A DNA stretch of 61,913 bases from an alpha proteobacterium SCGC AAA240-E13 (GTDB lineage Bacteria > Pseudomonadota > Alphaproteobacteria > Pelagibacterales > Pelagibacteraceae). This document shows, piece after piece, positions 35,927 through 43,902 of the stretch. The stretch covers positions 1 to 61,913 of the forward strand of contig AZHR01000008.1 in the NCBI GenBank assembly GCA_000504625.1, read 5' to 3'. The number at the start of each line of letters is the position of its first letter. Positions within the stretch are counted from its first letter, which is position 1. The notes under the pieces are model-generated. The model saw nothing but the letters and a program-made list of their open reading frames with translations, was not told the origin of the DNA and ran no database searches. Position numbers and translations under genes: made by a program.

Positions 35927-37870
35927 ATGAGTAGAGTTATAGGAATAGATTTAGGAACTACTAATTCTTGTGTTGCCATTATGGATGGAACACAGCCTAA
36001 AGTTTTAGAAAATGCCGAAGGAACTAGAACAACACCTTCGATAGTAGCATTTGGTGAAAATAAGGAAAAATTAGTTGGTCAACCTGCAAAAAGACAGGCT
36101 GTTACAAATCCGGAAAATACTATTTTTGCGGTTAAAAGATTAATGGGCAGAAATTTTGATGATCCCAATGTAAAAAAGGATATTCAAACGGCTCCGTTTA
36201 AAATTATTAAAGCTGACAATAATGATGCCTGGATAGAATCAAGAGGTGAAAAATATTCACCTTCACAAATATCTGCTTCTATTTTACAAAAGATGAAAGA
36301 GACAGCTGAAAAATATCTTGGTCAAGAAGTTAAACAAGCTGTTATAACTGTTCCTGCATATTTTAATGACTCCCAAAGACAAGCGACAAAAGATGCAGGA
36401 AAAATTGCAGGTCTCGAAGTTTTAAGAATAATTAACGAACCGACAGCAGCTTCTCTTGCGTATGGTTTGGATAAAAAAGGCGGCAAAAAAATTGCTGTCT
36501 ATGATTTGGGGGGTGGAACATTCGATGTTTCCATTTTAGAAATAGGTGATGGAGTCTTTGAAGTTAAATCAACTAATGGAGATACTTTTTTAGGTGGTGA
36601 AGATTTTGACAATACTATCGTAGACTACTTGCTAAATGAATTTAAGAAGGAAAACGGAATTGATTTAAGGACTGATAAATTGGCCTTGCAACGTTTAAAG
36701 GAAGCTGCAGAAAAAGCAAAAATAGAACTTTCGTCTGCAACACAAACAGAAGTTAATCTTCCTTTTATCACAGCGGATAAAACTGGACCAAAACATATTA
36801 ACTTAAAATTTACAAGAGCAAAATTAGAAGCACTTGTAGAAAATTTGATAAAAAAAACGCTGCCTCCATGTAAAACTGCTTTGAAAGATGCCGGATTAAG
36901 TGCGGCAGAAATTAATGAAGTAGTATTGGTTGGCGGAATGACAAGAATGCCAAAAGTTGTGGAGGAAGTTAAAAACTTTTTTGGTAAAGAGCCAAACAAG
37001 AGTGTGAACCCCGATGAAGTTGTTGCAATGGGAGCCGCAATACAGGCAGGTGTCTTGCAAGGTGATGTTAAAGATGTGCTGCTTTTAGATGTAACTCCAC
37101 TTTCTCTTGGTATCGAAACTTTAGGCGGGATCTCAACACAATTAATTGAGAAAAACACAACAATTCCAACAAAAAAAAGTCAGGTATTTTCTACCGCAGA
37201 AGATAATCAGCCGGCAGTATCAATCAGAGTTATGCAGGGTGAAAGAGAAATGGCTGCAGATAATAAATTGTTAGGAAATTTTGAGTTGGTGGGAATTCCA
37301 AATGCCCCAAGAGGAGTACCTCAAATTGAAGTAACCTTTGATATTGATGCTAATGGAATCGTTAGTGTTTCTGCCAAGGATAAAGGCACAGGAAAAGAAC
37401 AAAAAATTCAAATTCAAGCTTCAGGTGGATTAAGTGAAGAGGATATTAATAAAATGGTCAAAGAAGCTGAAGCCAACAAAGAAGCAGATAAGAAAAAAAG
37501 AGAAGCTGTGGATGCAAGAAACCAAGCCGATACAATGTTACATACAACAGAAAAAAGTTTAAAGGAACACGGAAGTAAAATTTCTGATGCCGAAAAAAAG
37601 GCAATTGAAACGGCGTCTGCAAACTTAAGAAATGCTTTAAAAGGGACCGATTCAGAAGAAATTAAGAAAAAAACCCAAGAATTAGTTCAAGCTTCAATGA
37701 AGTTGGGTGAAGCGGTTTATAAAAGCCAGCAAAGTGCTAATGCTCAAAATGCGAAAGATACAAACAAAAAAACTCAAAGTGAAAATAAAAATGACAATGT
37801 TGTTGATGCGGATTTTGAAGAAGTAAAAGAAGATAAAACGAAGGATAAAGACAAAGAAAAGAGAGCCTAA
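35927..37870 (+). CDS. dnaK: Molecular chaperone DnaK (Hsp70)
   Basis: ATP-driven protein-folding chaperone. 647 aa: RVIGIDLGTTNSCVAIMDG at the start, VITVPAYFNDSQRQATKDAG, INEPTAASLAYGLD and AVYDLGGGTFDVSILE in the ATPase domain. The substrate-binding domain begins after VLLLDVTPLSLGIETLGG. The C-terminus is a charged tail ending NVVDADFEEVKEDKTKD, like other DnaK tails. It sits 33 bases ahead of dnaJ. Confidence 0.98.
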   Translation: MSRVIGIDLGTTNSCVAIMDGTQPKVLENAEGTRTTPSIVAFGENKEKLVGQPAKRQAVTNPENTIFAVKRLMGRNFDDPNVKKDIQTAPFKIIKADNNDAWIESRGEKYSPSQISASILQKMKETAEKYLGQEVKQAVITVPAYFNDSQRQATKDAGKIAGLEVLRIINEPTAASLAYGLDKKGGKKIAVYDLGGGTFDVSILEIGDGVFEVKSTNGDTFLGGEDFDNTIVDYLLNEFKKENGIDLRTDKLALQRLKEAAEKAKIELSSATQTEVNLPFITADKTGPKHINLKFTRAKLEALVENLIKKTLPPCKTALKDAGLSAAEINEVVLVGGMTRMPKVVEEVKNFFGKEPNKSVNPDEVVAMGAAIQAGVLQGDVKDVLLLDVTPLSLGIETLGGISTQLIEKNTTIPTKKSQVFSTAEDNQPAVSIRVMQGEREMAADNKLLGNFELVGIPNAPRGVPQIEVTFDIDANGIVSVSAKDKGTGKEQKIQIQASGGLSEEDINKMVKEAEANKEADKKKREAVDARNQADTMLHTTEKSLKEHGSKISDAEKKAIETASANLRNALKGTDSEEIKKKTQELVQASMKLGEAVYKSQQSANAQNAKDTNKKTQSENKNDNVVDADFEEVKEDKTKDKDKEKRA

Positions 37871-37903
37871 GACCTACAAACAACGATTGTCTAAAAAGTT
37901 TAT

Positions 37904-39046
37904 ATGGCAAAAAGAGATTATTATGAGGTCTTGGGAGTCGGCAAATCTACACCGCAAGAGGCAATAAAAAAGGCTTACAGAAAATCAGCTTTAAAATATC
38001 ATCCGGACAGAAATAAAGGTGATAAAGCTGCAGAAGAAAAATTCAAAGAAGCAAGCGAAGCTTATCATGTATTGTCCGACAAAGAACGAAGGCAAAACTA
38101 CGATCAATTTGGTCATGCAGCCTTTGATGGAGCAGGTGGAAGAGGTGGATTTGCAAACTTTGATTTTACCAACACATTTTCTGACATTTTTGGATCAGAT
38201 ATTTTTGAAGATTTTTTCGATGGCTTTGGCGGAGGCAGAAGGAGTGGCAGACGAAGACAATCCGAAAATAGAGGTGCGGACTTAAGATATGACTCAACAA
38301 TATCTTTAGAAGATGCATATTCAGGAAAAAAACAAGAAATTAAATATTCATCATCTGAGAAATGCGACAAGTGTAATGGCCACGGTTCCGAGCCAGGCTC
38401 TAGTCCAAGTGAATGTTCTGCTTGCGGTGGACATGGTCAGGTTAGGTCCAATCAAGGTTTTTTCACAGTTCAACAAACTTGCCCCCAATGTGGAGGTTCG
38501 GGTGAAGAAATTTCTAATCCATGTAAAAATTGCAGGGGCATAGGAAAAAAACAAACTTACAAAAAATTATCGGTTACCATTCCTAAGGGAGTCGATGATG
38601 GAACAAGAATTAGACTATCTGGCAAAGGTGAGGCCGGAGTAAAGGGAAGTTCCAATGGGGACTTATATATTTTTATAAATGTTAATTCTCATGATATTTT
38701 TAAAAGATCAGAGGAAAATCTTTTTTTTGAATATCCAATATCAATAGCTGACGCAGCACTTGGAACTGTTTTAGAAGTTCCAACTATTGGTGGAGGAAAA
38801 GCAAAAGTTAAAATTCCTGCAGGAACTCAAGCAGGTAAACAATTTAGATTAAGAGACAAAGGTATGCCAATAATGAGAAGTAGAGATTATGGTGACTTAT
38901 ATATTAGAGTAATAACAGAAGTACCAGTCTCTTTAAATAAAGAACAAAAAGAGCTTCTAGAAAAATTTAGAACTTTCGAAAATAATAAAACAACACCTAA
39001 TATTAGAAATTTCTTTGAAAAAGCTAAGAATTTTTGGAAAAATTAA
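37904..39046 (+). CDS. dnaJ: Chaperone DnaJ (Hsp40)
   Basis: Stimulates DnaK ATPase and binds unfolded substrates. 380 aa. The J domain contains the HPD triad (KYHPDRNKGD). A Gly/Phe-rich linker follows, then four zinc repeats: CDKCNGHG, CSACGGHG, CPQCGGSG and CKNCRGIG. The C-terminal beta domains are complete. The stop is followed at once by the dapB start. Confidence 0.97.
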   Translation: MAKRDYYEVLGVGKSTPQEAIKKAYRKSALKYHPDRNKGDKAAEEKFKEASEAYHVLSDKERRQNYDQFGHAAFDGAGGRGGFANFDFTNTFSDIFGSDIFEDFFDGFGGGRRSGRRRQSENRGADLRYDSTISLEDAYSGKKQEIKYSSSEKCDKCNGHGSEPGSSPSECSACGGHGQVRSNQGFFTVQQTCPQCGGSGEEISNPCKNCRGIGKKQTYKKLSVTIPKGVDDGTRIRLSGKGEAGVKGSSNGDLYIFINVNSHDIFKRSEENLFFEYPISIADAALGTVLEVPTIGGGKAKVKIPAGTQAGKQFRLRDKGMPIMRSRDYGDLYIRVITEVPVSLNKEQKELLEKFRTFENNKTTPNIRNFFEKAKNFWKN

Positions 39047-39823
39047 ATGAATAAAATGAAACTAACTATTACTGGATGTCTTGGAAGAATGGGACAACAG
39101 CTGGTTAAGTCATCTAAGAATTCAAAAAATTTTAAATTGGTTTCACTTACAGAAAATAGAATAATTAACAAAAAAATATCTGGTTTGAGACCTCAATTAA
39201 ACTCATTATCTGCATTTAAAAATGCAAATGTAATTATAGATTTTACAATTCCAAAGTGCACATTAGAAGTATTAAAAATCGCATCTAAATTAAACAAAAG
39301 AGTGGTTATTGGAACAACTGGTTTTTCTAAAAAGGAAGAAAATTTAATTAAAAAATATTCAAAAAAAATTCCAATACTTAAGGCTGGTAATATGAGTTTG
39401 GGAATAAACTTGTTAATATATTTAACTGAAATAGCCTCTAAATCTCTTGGAGATAATTTTTTAAGCAAAGTTTTTGAAATACATCATAAATATAAAAAAG
39501 ACTACCCATCAGGAACTGCTTTAATGTTTGGGAAAGGTATTGCAACGGGAAAAAATAAGGACTTTTATAATTTAATGGGAAAAAAATATTTAAATAAAAA
39601 GACTTTTCCTTACAGTAAAAAAATTAATTTTAATTCAATTAGAAAAGGTGAAATTGTAGGAAACCATAAGGTTTTATTTTCAAGCGGAAAAGAAACCATC
39701 ACTTTAGATCATAAAGCATTTGATAGAGCTCTTTATTCTGAAGGTGCATTAACAGCAGCAAAATGGTTAATGAATAAAAAACCAGGGCTTTATTCAATGA
39801 GAAATGTCTTGAATTTTAAATGA
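39047..39823 (+). CDS. dapB: 4-hydroxy-tetrahydrodipicolinate reductase
   Basis: Second committed step towards diaminopimelate and lysine. 258 aa: N-terminal nucleotide-binding GCLGRMGQQLVK, VIGTTGFSKKE, and the active-site block EIHHKYKKDYPSGTAL (family: HH..K.D.PSGTA). It starts directly after the dnaJ stop, with a second possible ATG three codons in. Notable beside the lysA remnant: DAP synthesis looks intact here even though this copy of the lysine-forming step is broken. Confidence 0.95.
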   Translation: MNKMKLTITGCLGRMGQQLVKSSKNSKNFKLVSLTENRIINKKISGLRPQLNSLSAFKNANVIIDFTIPKCTLEVLKIASKLNKRVVIGTTGFSKKEENLIKKYSKKIPILKAGNMSLGINLLIYLTEIASKSLGDNFLSKVFEIHHKYKKDYPSGTALMFGKGIATGKNKDFYNLMGKKYLNKKTFPYSKKINFNSIRKGEIVGNHKVLFSSGKETITLDHKAFDRALYSEGALTAAKWLMNKKPGLYSMRNVLNFK

Positions 39824-40452
39824 AATCAGGAGAAATAAATTCTCTTTTTAAAAATCTAAGTAGAGTAATAAAAAATCCTAGAAGTGATCTTAAATATAAA
39901 AATAAATTTACCCTTTTAGTTTCAGTTGTTTTGTCTGCCCAGTGTACTGATGTTAATGTTAATAACGTAACTAAAAATATTTACCCAAAACACAATAAGC
40001 CTGAACATTTTGTTAAATTAGGGAGAAAAAAAATTGAAAAATTAATAAAAAGTATAGGGATTTTTAGAAACAAAGCCAAAAGTATTTATTTGCTATCCAA
40101 ACAATTAATCGAAAAACATAATGGAAAAGTTCCAAAAAATTTTGATGATTTATTTACTCTTCCAGGAGTAGGAAGAAAAACTGCAAATGTAGTTTTAAAT
40201 GAAGGTTTTGGACTTCCAACTATTGCGGTTGATACTCACATATTTAGAGTTAGCAACAGAACTGGATTGGCTCTTGGTAAAAATCCGGATCAGGTAGAAC
40301 AAGCCCTATACAAAGTAGTTCCAAAAAAATATTTAAAAGACTCACATCACTTATTGCTTTTACACGGAAGATATACTTGCAAATCAAGGACACCATCATG
40401 TAAGAAATGTGTCATAGTTAAATATTGTAAATATAACCAAAAGGAACTTTGA
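39820..40452 (+). CDS. nth: Endonuclease III
   Basis: DNA glycosylase/AP lyase for oxidised pyrimidines. 210 aa: helix-hairpin-helix LPGVGRKTANVVLNEGFG with the catalytic lysine upstream region, TIAVDTHIFRVSNRTG with the catalytic Asp, and a [4Fe-4S] site C-x6-C-x2-C-x5-C (CKSRTPSCKKCVIVKYC). It overlaps dapB by ATGA and the PfkB kinase by TGATG. Confidence 0.96.
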   Translation: MKSGEINSLFKNLSRVIKNPRSDLKYKNKFTLLVSVVLSAQCTDVNVNNVTKNIYPKHNKPEHFVKLGRKKIEKLIKSIGIFRNKAKSIYLLSKQLIEKHNGKVPKNFDDLFTLPGVGRKTANVVLNEGFGLPTIAVDTHIFRVSNRTGLALGKNPDQVEQALYKVVPKKYLKDSHHLLLLHGRYTCKSRTPSCKKCVIVKYCKYNQKEL

Positions 40453-41381
40453 TGAAAGTACTAGGAATTGGAAATGCTATAGTTGATGTAATTTGTAAAG
40501 TGGAAGAAAATTTTTTATCTGAAAATAATCTTACCAAAAGCACCATGAAACTTGTTGATGAGTCTGAATTTAAAAAACTATTATCAAATTTAAAAATTAA
40601 AGAAACGATAGCGGGAGGTTCTGTTGCAAATTCTATAGTTGGGTTATCACAATTAGGAAATCCAGTTTCCTTCATTGGAAAAGTAAATAATGACGAATTA
40701 GGTAATAAATATGAAAAAAGTTTAACGAATGAGAAGGTAAAATATTGTTATAAAAAAAAAGAAGAAACAATACCAACGGGAACTTGTTTAATTTTAATTA
40801 CTCCTGATTTTGAAAGAACTATGTGTACCTTTTTAGGTATAGCTGGAAAAATTAGTGATAAAGATATTGACGAAAATGCAGTTAAAAATAGTGAATTAAT
40901 TTTTCTAGAAGGTTATTTGTGGGATGAGGGTGAACCTAAAACTGCTTTTAATAAAGCTATGAATATCTCTAAAAAAACAGCAATGTCATTGTCAGATCAG
41001 TTTTGTGTTGATCGTCATAAAAAAAGTTTTTTAGATTTAGTAAATAATAAATTGGATATTACTTTTGCTAACGAACAAGAAATTTTATCTTTAATTGATG
41101 CCAAAAACTTTGATGAAGTAATTTCATTTGGCAAACAGCTTGGAAAACTACTTGTTATTACCCGAGGTGAGAGAGGAAGTCTTGCAATACAAAAAAATGA
41201 AGTAGTTGAATGCGGTAGTAAAAAAAATTTAAAAATTGTTGATTTAACAGGAGCGGGTGATCTTTTTGCAGCAGGTTTTCTACACGGCCATGTTAATAAA
41301 TTGTCAATAAAGGAAAGTCTTGAAAAAGGAACCCAAATATCTTCAAAAATTATTCAAAAAATAGGTGCTAGACTAAACTAA
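40452..41381 (+). CDS. PfkB-family carbohydrate/adenosine kinase
   Basis: 309 aa ribokinase-fold kinase. MKVLGIGNAIVDVICKV at the start, TIAGGSVANSIVGLSQLG (substrate-binding GG loop) and VDLTGAGDLFAAGFLHG (anion hole and catalytic Asp) are the PfkB signatures. The similarity pattern is closest to adenosine-kinase-like members common in alphaproteobacteria, but the substrate cannot be fixed from sequence. The start ATG overlaps the nth stop (TGATG). Confidence 0.88.
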   Translation: MKVLGIGNAIVDVICKVEENFLSENNLTKSTMKLVDESEFKKLLSNLKIKETIAGGSVANSIVGLSQLGNPVSFIGKVNNDELGNKYEKSLTNEKVKYCYKKKEETIPTGTCLILITPDFERTMCTFLGIAGKISDKDIDENAVKNSELIFLEGYLWDEGEPKTAFNKAMNISKKTAMSLSDQFCVDRHKKSFLDLVNNKLDITFANEQEILSLIDAKNFDEVISFGKQLGKLLVITRGERGSLAIQKNEVVECGSKKNLKIVDLTGAGDLFAAGFLHGHVNKLSIKESLEKGTQISSKIIQKIGARLN

Positions 41382-41383
41382 AA

Positions 41384-41491
41384 TTATTTTTTCTTTCTTT
41401 TAAAACTACCTTTACCTTTTTTTGGTTTTACAACTCTTTTCTTATACTTTAAGGAATATAAGTTTTTGGCTATGAAATTTCTTCTACCCAT
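41384..41491 (-). CDS. 35-residue ArfA-like ribosome-rescue protein
   Basis: Small frame reading MGRRNFIAKNLYSLKYKKRV and then VKPKKGKGSFKRKKK. The C-terminal KKGKGSFKRKK closely matches the ArfA signature (KKGKGSYMRK in E. coli), and NFIAKNLYSLKYKKRV resembles ArfA's N..A..L..P.FRxRV. ArfA recruits RF2 to ribosomes stalled on non-stop mRNA. The start codon follows the stop of the response-regulator gene with no gap (TAAATG), so it is probably translated by reinitiation. E. coli ArfA is 72 aa; this is half that, missing the tail removed in mature ArfA. Alternative: an unrelated basic peptide. Confidence 0.65.
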   Translation of the reverse strand: MGRRNFIAKNLYSLKYKKRVVKPKKGKGSFKRKKK

Positions 41492-42136
41492 TTAAATATA
41501 ATATCCTTTTTTATTATTTTTTATAAAATTATCATCATTAAAATAATTCAAAAACTTCTTTCTTAATCGATGAACATGAGTCTCGACCGTATGTGTTTCT
41601 GTTCCTTTAGAATATCCCCACACAGATTTAAGAATATTTTTTATTTTTTGAGGTTGTTTAGAATTCTTTAAAAATAACAAAAGATCTTTTTCACGTTCCG
41701 TTAATTTTAATTTATTTGTATCACTGCTAATTTCTTTAGTATTTAAATTAATTGTATAATTTAGAAGTTGAATTTGTGAGTTAACTATGAATTTTGATTT
41801 CATATATGCTAATTTTATTTTTTCTATAAAATTTTTAAAATTCAAAGGAAAATAGATTATTTCGTGTTTTTTAAATTTATTTTTAATATTTATATTATTT
41901 TTTTTACTAGCTAAATAAAAAATAGGATAATCATTTTTAAAATTAGCTTTTTCAATTAATTCTGCGTTAGAAAGATTTGTAATAATAATATTTTTTTCAC
42001 TATCATTTTTAATATTTTTTAAATAATCATCTAAGTTTTCAAAAAATAAAATATCCATTTTTATAATATCTCGTTTTTCTTCAAAAACTTCAGTTAAAAC
42101 TCTTTGTCCTATAATATTCAATGTGATATTTGTCAT
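41492..42136 (-). CDS. OmpR-family winged-helix regulator with a degenerate receiver domain
   Basis: 214 aa from the ATG at 42136 (MTNITLNIIGQ). The C-terminal OmpR/PhoB-type winged helix is convincing (KLTEREKDLLLFL, VWGYSKGTETHTVETHVHRLRKKF). The receiver-like half lacks the phospho-acceptor: where LDxxLP is expected it reads NIIITNLSNAE, and the conserved KP is FP (YFPLNF). No histidine kinase lies nearby. Likely a phosphorylation-independent regulator (inference). It is coupled to the ArfA-like gene. Confidence 0.85.
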   Translation of the reverse strand: MTNITLNIIGQRVLTEVFEEKRDIIKMDILFFENLDDYLKNIKNDSEKNIIITNLSNAELIEKANFKNDYPIFYLASKKNNINIKNKFKKHEIIYFPLNFKNFIEKIKLAYMKSKFIVNSQIQLLNYTINLNTKEISSDTNKLKLTEREKDLLLFLKNSKQPQKIKNILKSVWGYSKGTETHTVETHVHRLRKKFLNYFNDDNFIKNNKKGYYI

Positions 42137-42152
42137 TCTAAAACTATACACC

Positions 42153-42644
42153 ATGTTAATAAAAATAAAAAAAGATGGAACTTTGATTTATAAAAAGTTT
42201 CGTTTTAAATGTGTTTTGGGTAAATTGGGAATAAAAAAAGATAAGAAAGAAGGTGATATGGCAACTCCTCTAGGGATTTTTTCTTTGGGAACACTATACT
42301 ATCGATCTGATCGAATAAAAAAAATAAATTCTAATTTAGAGAGCAAAGCAATAAAAAAATGGATGGGCTGGTGCAATGATCCTAATGATGCAAAATATAA
42401 TAAAGAATATAATTTAATCTTAAAAAAAAAGGGTGAAAAATTATTTAGAAGAGATCATAAATATGATTTGTTTATTCAGATTAATTATAACACGAGACCA
42501 ATTGTACCCAATAAAGGTAGTGCAATTTTTTTACATTTGACAAAAAATTATAAACCAACTGTTGGCTGCATAGCCGTTTCTAAAAAAGACTTTTTAACTT
42601 TATTAAAAAATGTAAAATCAAATGATAAAATAAAAATCGGCTAA
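42153..42644 (+). CDS. L,D-transpeptidase family protein (YkuD-like)
   Basis: 163 aa from the ATG at 42153 (MLIKIKKDG). Catalytic block IFLHLTKNYKPTVGCIAVSKKD: the His then Gly-Cys of the YkuD fold. GDMATPLGIFSLG is the other signature. No signal peptide is evident, unusual for a peptidoglycan cross-linking enzyme, though this short YkuD subgroup often lacks one. Divergent from the regulator, start codons 16 bases apart. The 3' end overlaps yggS by 4 bases, tail to tail. Confidence 0.87.
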   Translation: MLIKIKKDGTLIYKKFRFKCVLGKLGIKKDKKEGDMATPLGIFSLGTLYYRSDRIKKINSNLESKAIKKWMGWCNDPNDAKYNKEYNLILKKKGEKLFRRDHKYDLFIQINYNTRPIVPNKGSAIFLHLTKNYKPTVGCIAVSKKDFLTLLKNVKSNDKIKIG

Positions 42645-43312
42645 TTAGTATTTCTTTCACCTAAAATTTTTGAACCAATCCTTAAAAAAGTTGATCCACA
42701 TTTTATTGCATTTTGATAATTGTCCGACATGCCCATGCTTAAATTGCTAAGATCTGCCTGTTTACCAAGTTTACTTAAATGCAAAAAATATTTTTCTGTG
42801 TCTTGGTTTATTGGAGGCAAACACATAAGTCCAATTATATTCAAAGAAAGAACATCTCTGCAATAATTTATAAATTCGTTTGTATCTTTTGGACTAATAC
42901 CACTTTTTTGAGTTTCTTCTCCTATATTAACTTGGACAAAAATTTTAATTTTTTTATTCAATGCTTTTTCATATTTAACAATTTTTGCTGCTAATTTATA
43001 ATTATCAACAGAATGAATATAATCGAAGATTTCTAGAGCAGCTTTAGTTTTATTTGACTGTAACTTGCCAACCATATGTAACTTTACGTTTGGATGGCTT
43101 TTTTTAACTTCGCGCCATTTTAATTCAGCTTCTTGAACTTTATTTTCCCCAAAATGAACATGACCACTTTCAATTAAAGGTAATATTTTATCTATAGAAA
43201 AGGTTTTACAAACTATAACAATACAGGGATTTATATTTTCTATACTATTTTTTTTTAAAAGTTCTTTGATTTCAGATTGAATCGCTATTAATCTTTCAAC
43301 AACATTATGCAT
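42641..43312 (-). CDS. yggS: Pyridoxal phosphate homeostasis protein (YggS/PLPBP)
   Basis: TIM-barrel PLP-binding protein without known catalysis, needed for PLP and amino-acid homeostasis. 223 aa: the PLP-lysine block IVIVCKTFSIDKI, HFGENKVQEAELKW, LHMVGKLQSNKTK and SMGMSDNYQNAIKCGSTFLRIGS are canonical. Its ATG is within ATGCAT shared with the divergent ThiE-like gene. Confidence 0.94.
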   Translation of the reverse strand: MHNVVERLIAIQSEIKELLKKNSIENINPCIVIVCKTFSIDKILPLIESGHVHFGENKVQEAELKWREVKKSHPNVKLHMVGKLQSNKTKAALEIFDYIHSVDNYKLAAKIVKYEKALNKKIKIFVQVNIGEETQKSGISPKDTNEFINYCRDVLSLNIIGLMCLPPINQDTEKYFLHLSKLGKQADLSNLSMGMSDNYQNAIKCGSTFLRIGSKILGERNTN

Positions 43313-43876
43313 AAAAATAAATTACCAAAATATTTTTTATTCGTTGATAAATACGAAAAAAAAGTTTTGGAAAAAGATACCACAGATTTAGGAATAATTT
43401 ACAGGAATTATTCCAAGAAACAAAATGAAACTGATATCCACAAATTAAGATCGTATTGCAATAAAAAACAATTGAAATTCTATATTTCAAATAATCTAAA
43501 ATTAGCAATTAAACTAAAATGCAATGGTATTTACATACCCTCATTTAATAAAAGGTTTATTTTAAGAAAATCAAATGAAAATAAAAACTTTAAAATTATT
43601 GGTTCAGCTCACAATCAAATGGAAATAAAAAAAAAAATAGATCAAGGATGCGAAGCTATATTTTTATCTCCTTTGTTTAAAATTGAAAAAAACAGAAAAC
43701 ATTTGGGGATTTGCAAATTTAGGTTGTTAGCTTTGAAATACAACGTAAAATTTATTGCATTGGGAGGAATTAGAGAAAAAAATATTAAATCTTTAAAAAT
43801 GCTAAATATTTACGGAATGGCAGGAATAAGTTACCTAAAAAAAAACCGGCCTAAAAATTTAGGCCGGTTTTTATAA
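43307..43876 (+). CDS. Thiamine-phosphate synthase-like protein (ThiE/TenI fold)
   Basis: 189 aa. The phosphate-binding end FIALGGIREKNIKSLKMLNIYGMAGISYL fits ThiE/TenI, and GCEAIFLSPLFKIEKN matches the ThiE active-site strand. The N-terminal half is divergent. Could be thiamine phosphate synthase or a TenI-like relative. The last residues (KKNRPKNLGRFL) are encoded by the terminator hairpin, so the natural C-terminus may be dispensable. Start overlaps the divergent yggS start. Confidence 0.75.
   Translation: MHKNKLPKYFLFVDKYEKKVLEKDTTDLGIIYRNYSKKQNETDIHKLRSYCNKKQLKFYISNNLKLAIKLKCNGIYIPSFNKRFILRKSNENKNFKIIGSAHNQMEIKKKIDQGCEAIFLSPLFKIEKNRKHLGICKFRLLALKYNVKFIALGGIREKNIKSLKMLNIYGMAGISYLKKNRPKNLGRFL
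43841..43872. terminator. Bidirectional terminator between the ThiE-like gene and the porin
   Basis: AAAAACCGGCCTAAA - AA - TTTAGGCCGGTTTTT is a perfect 15-base stem flanked by A and T runs, so it can work in both directions. It ends both the plus-strand ThiE-like gene (whose last 11 sense codons it overlaps) and the convergent porin gene. Confidence 0.92.
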
Positions 43877-43902
43877 ATTAATTTAACTGGTAACAATATG
43901 CT

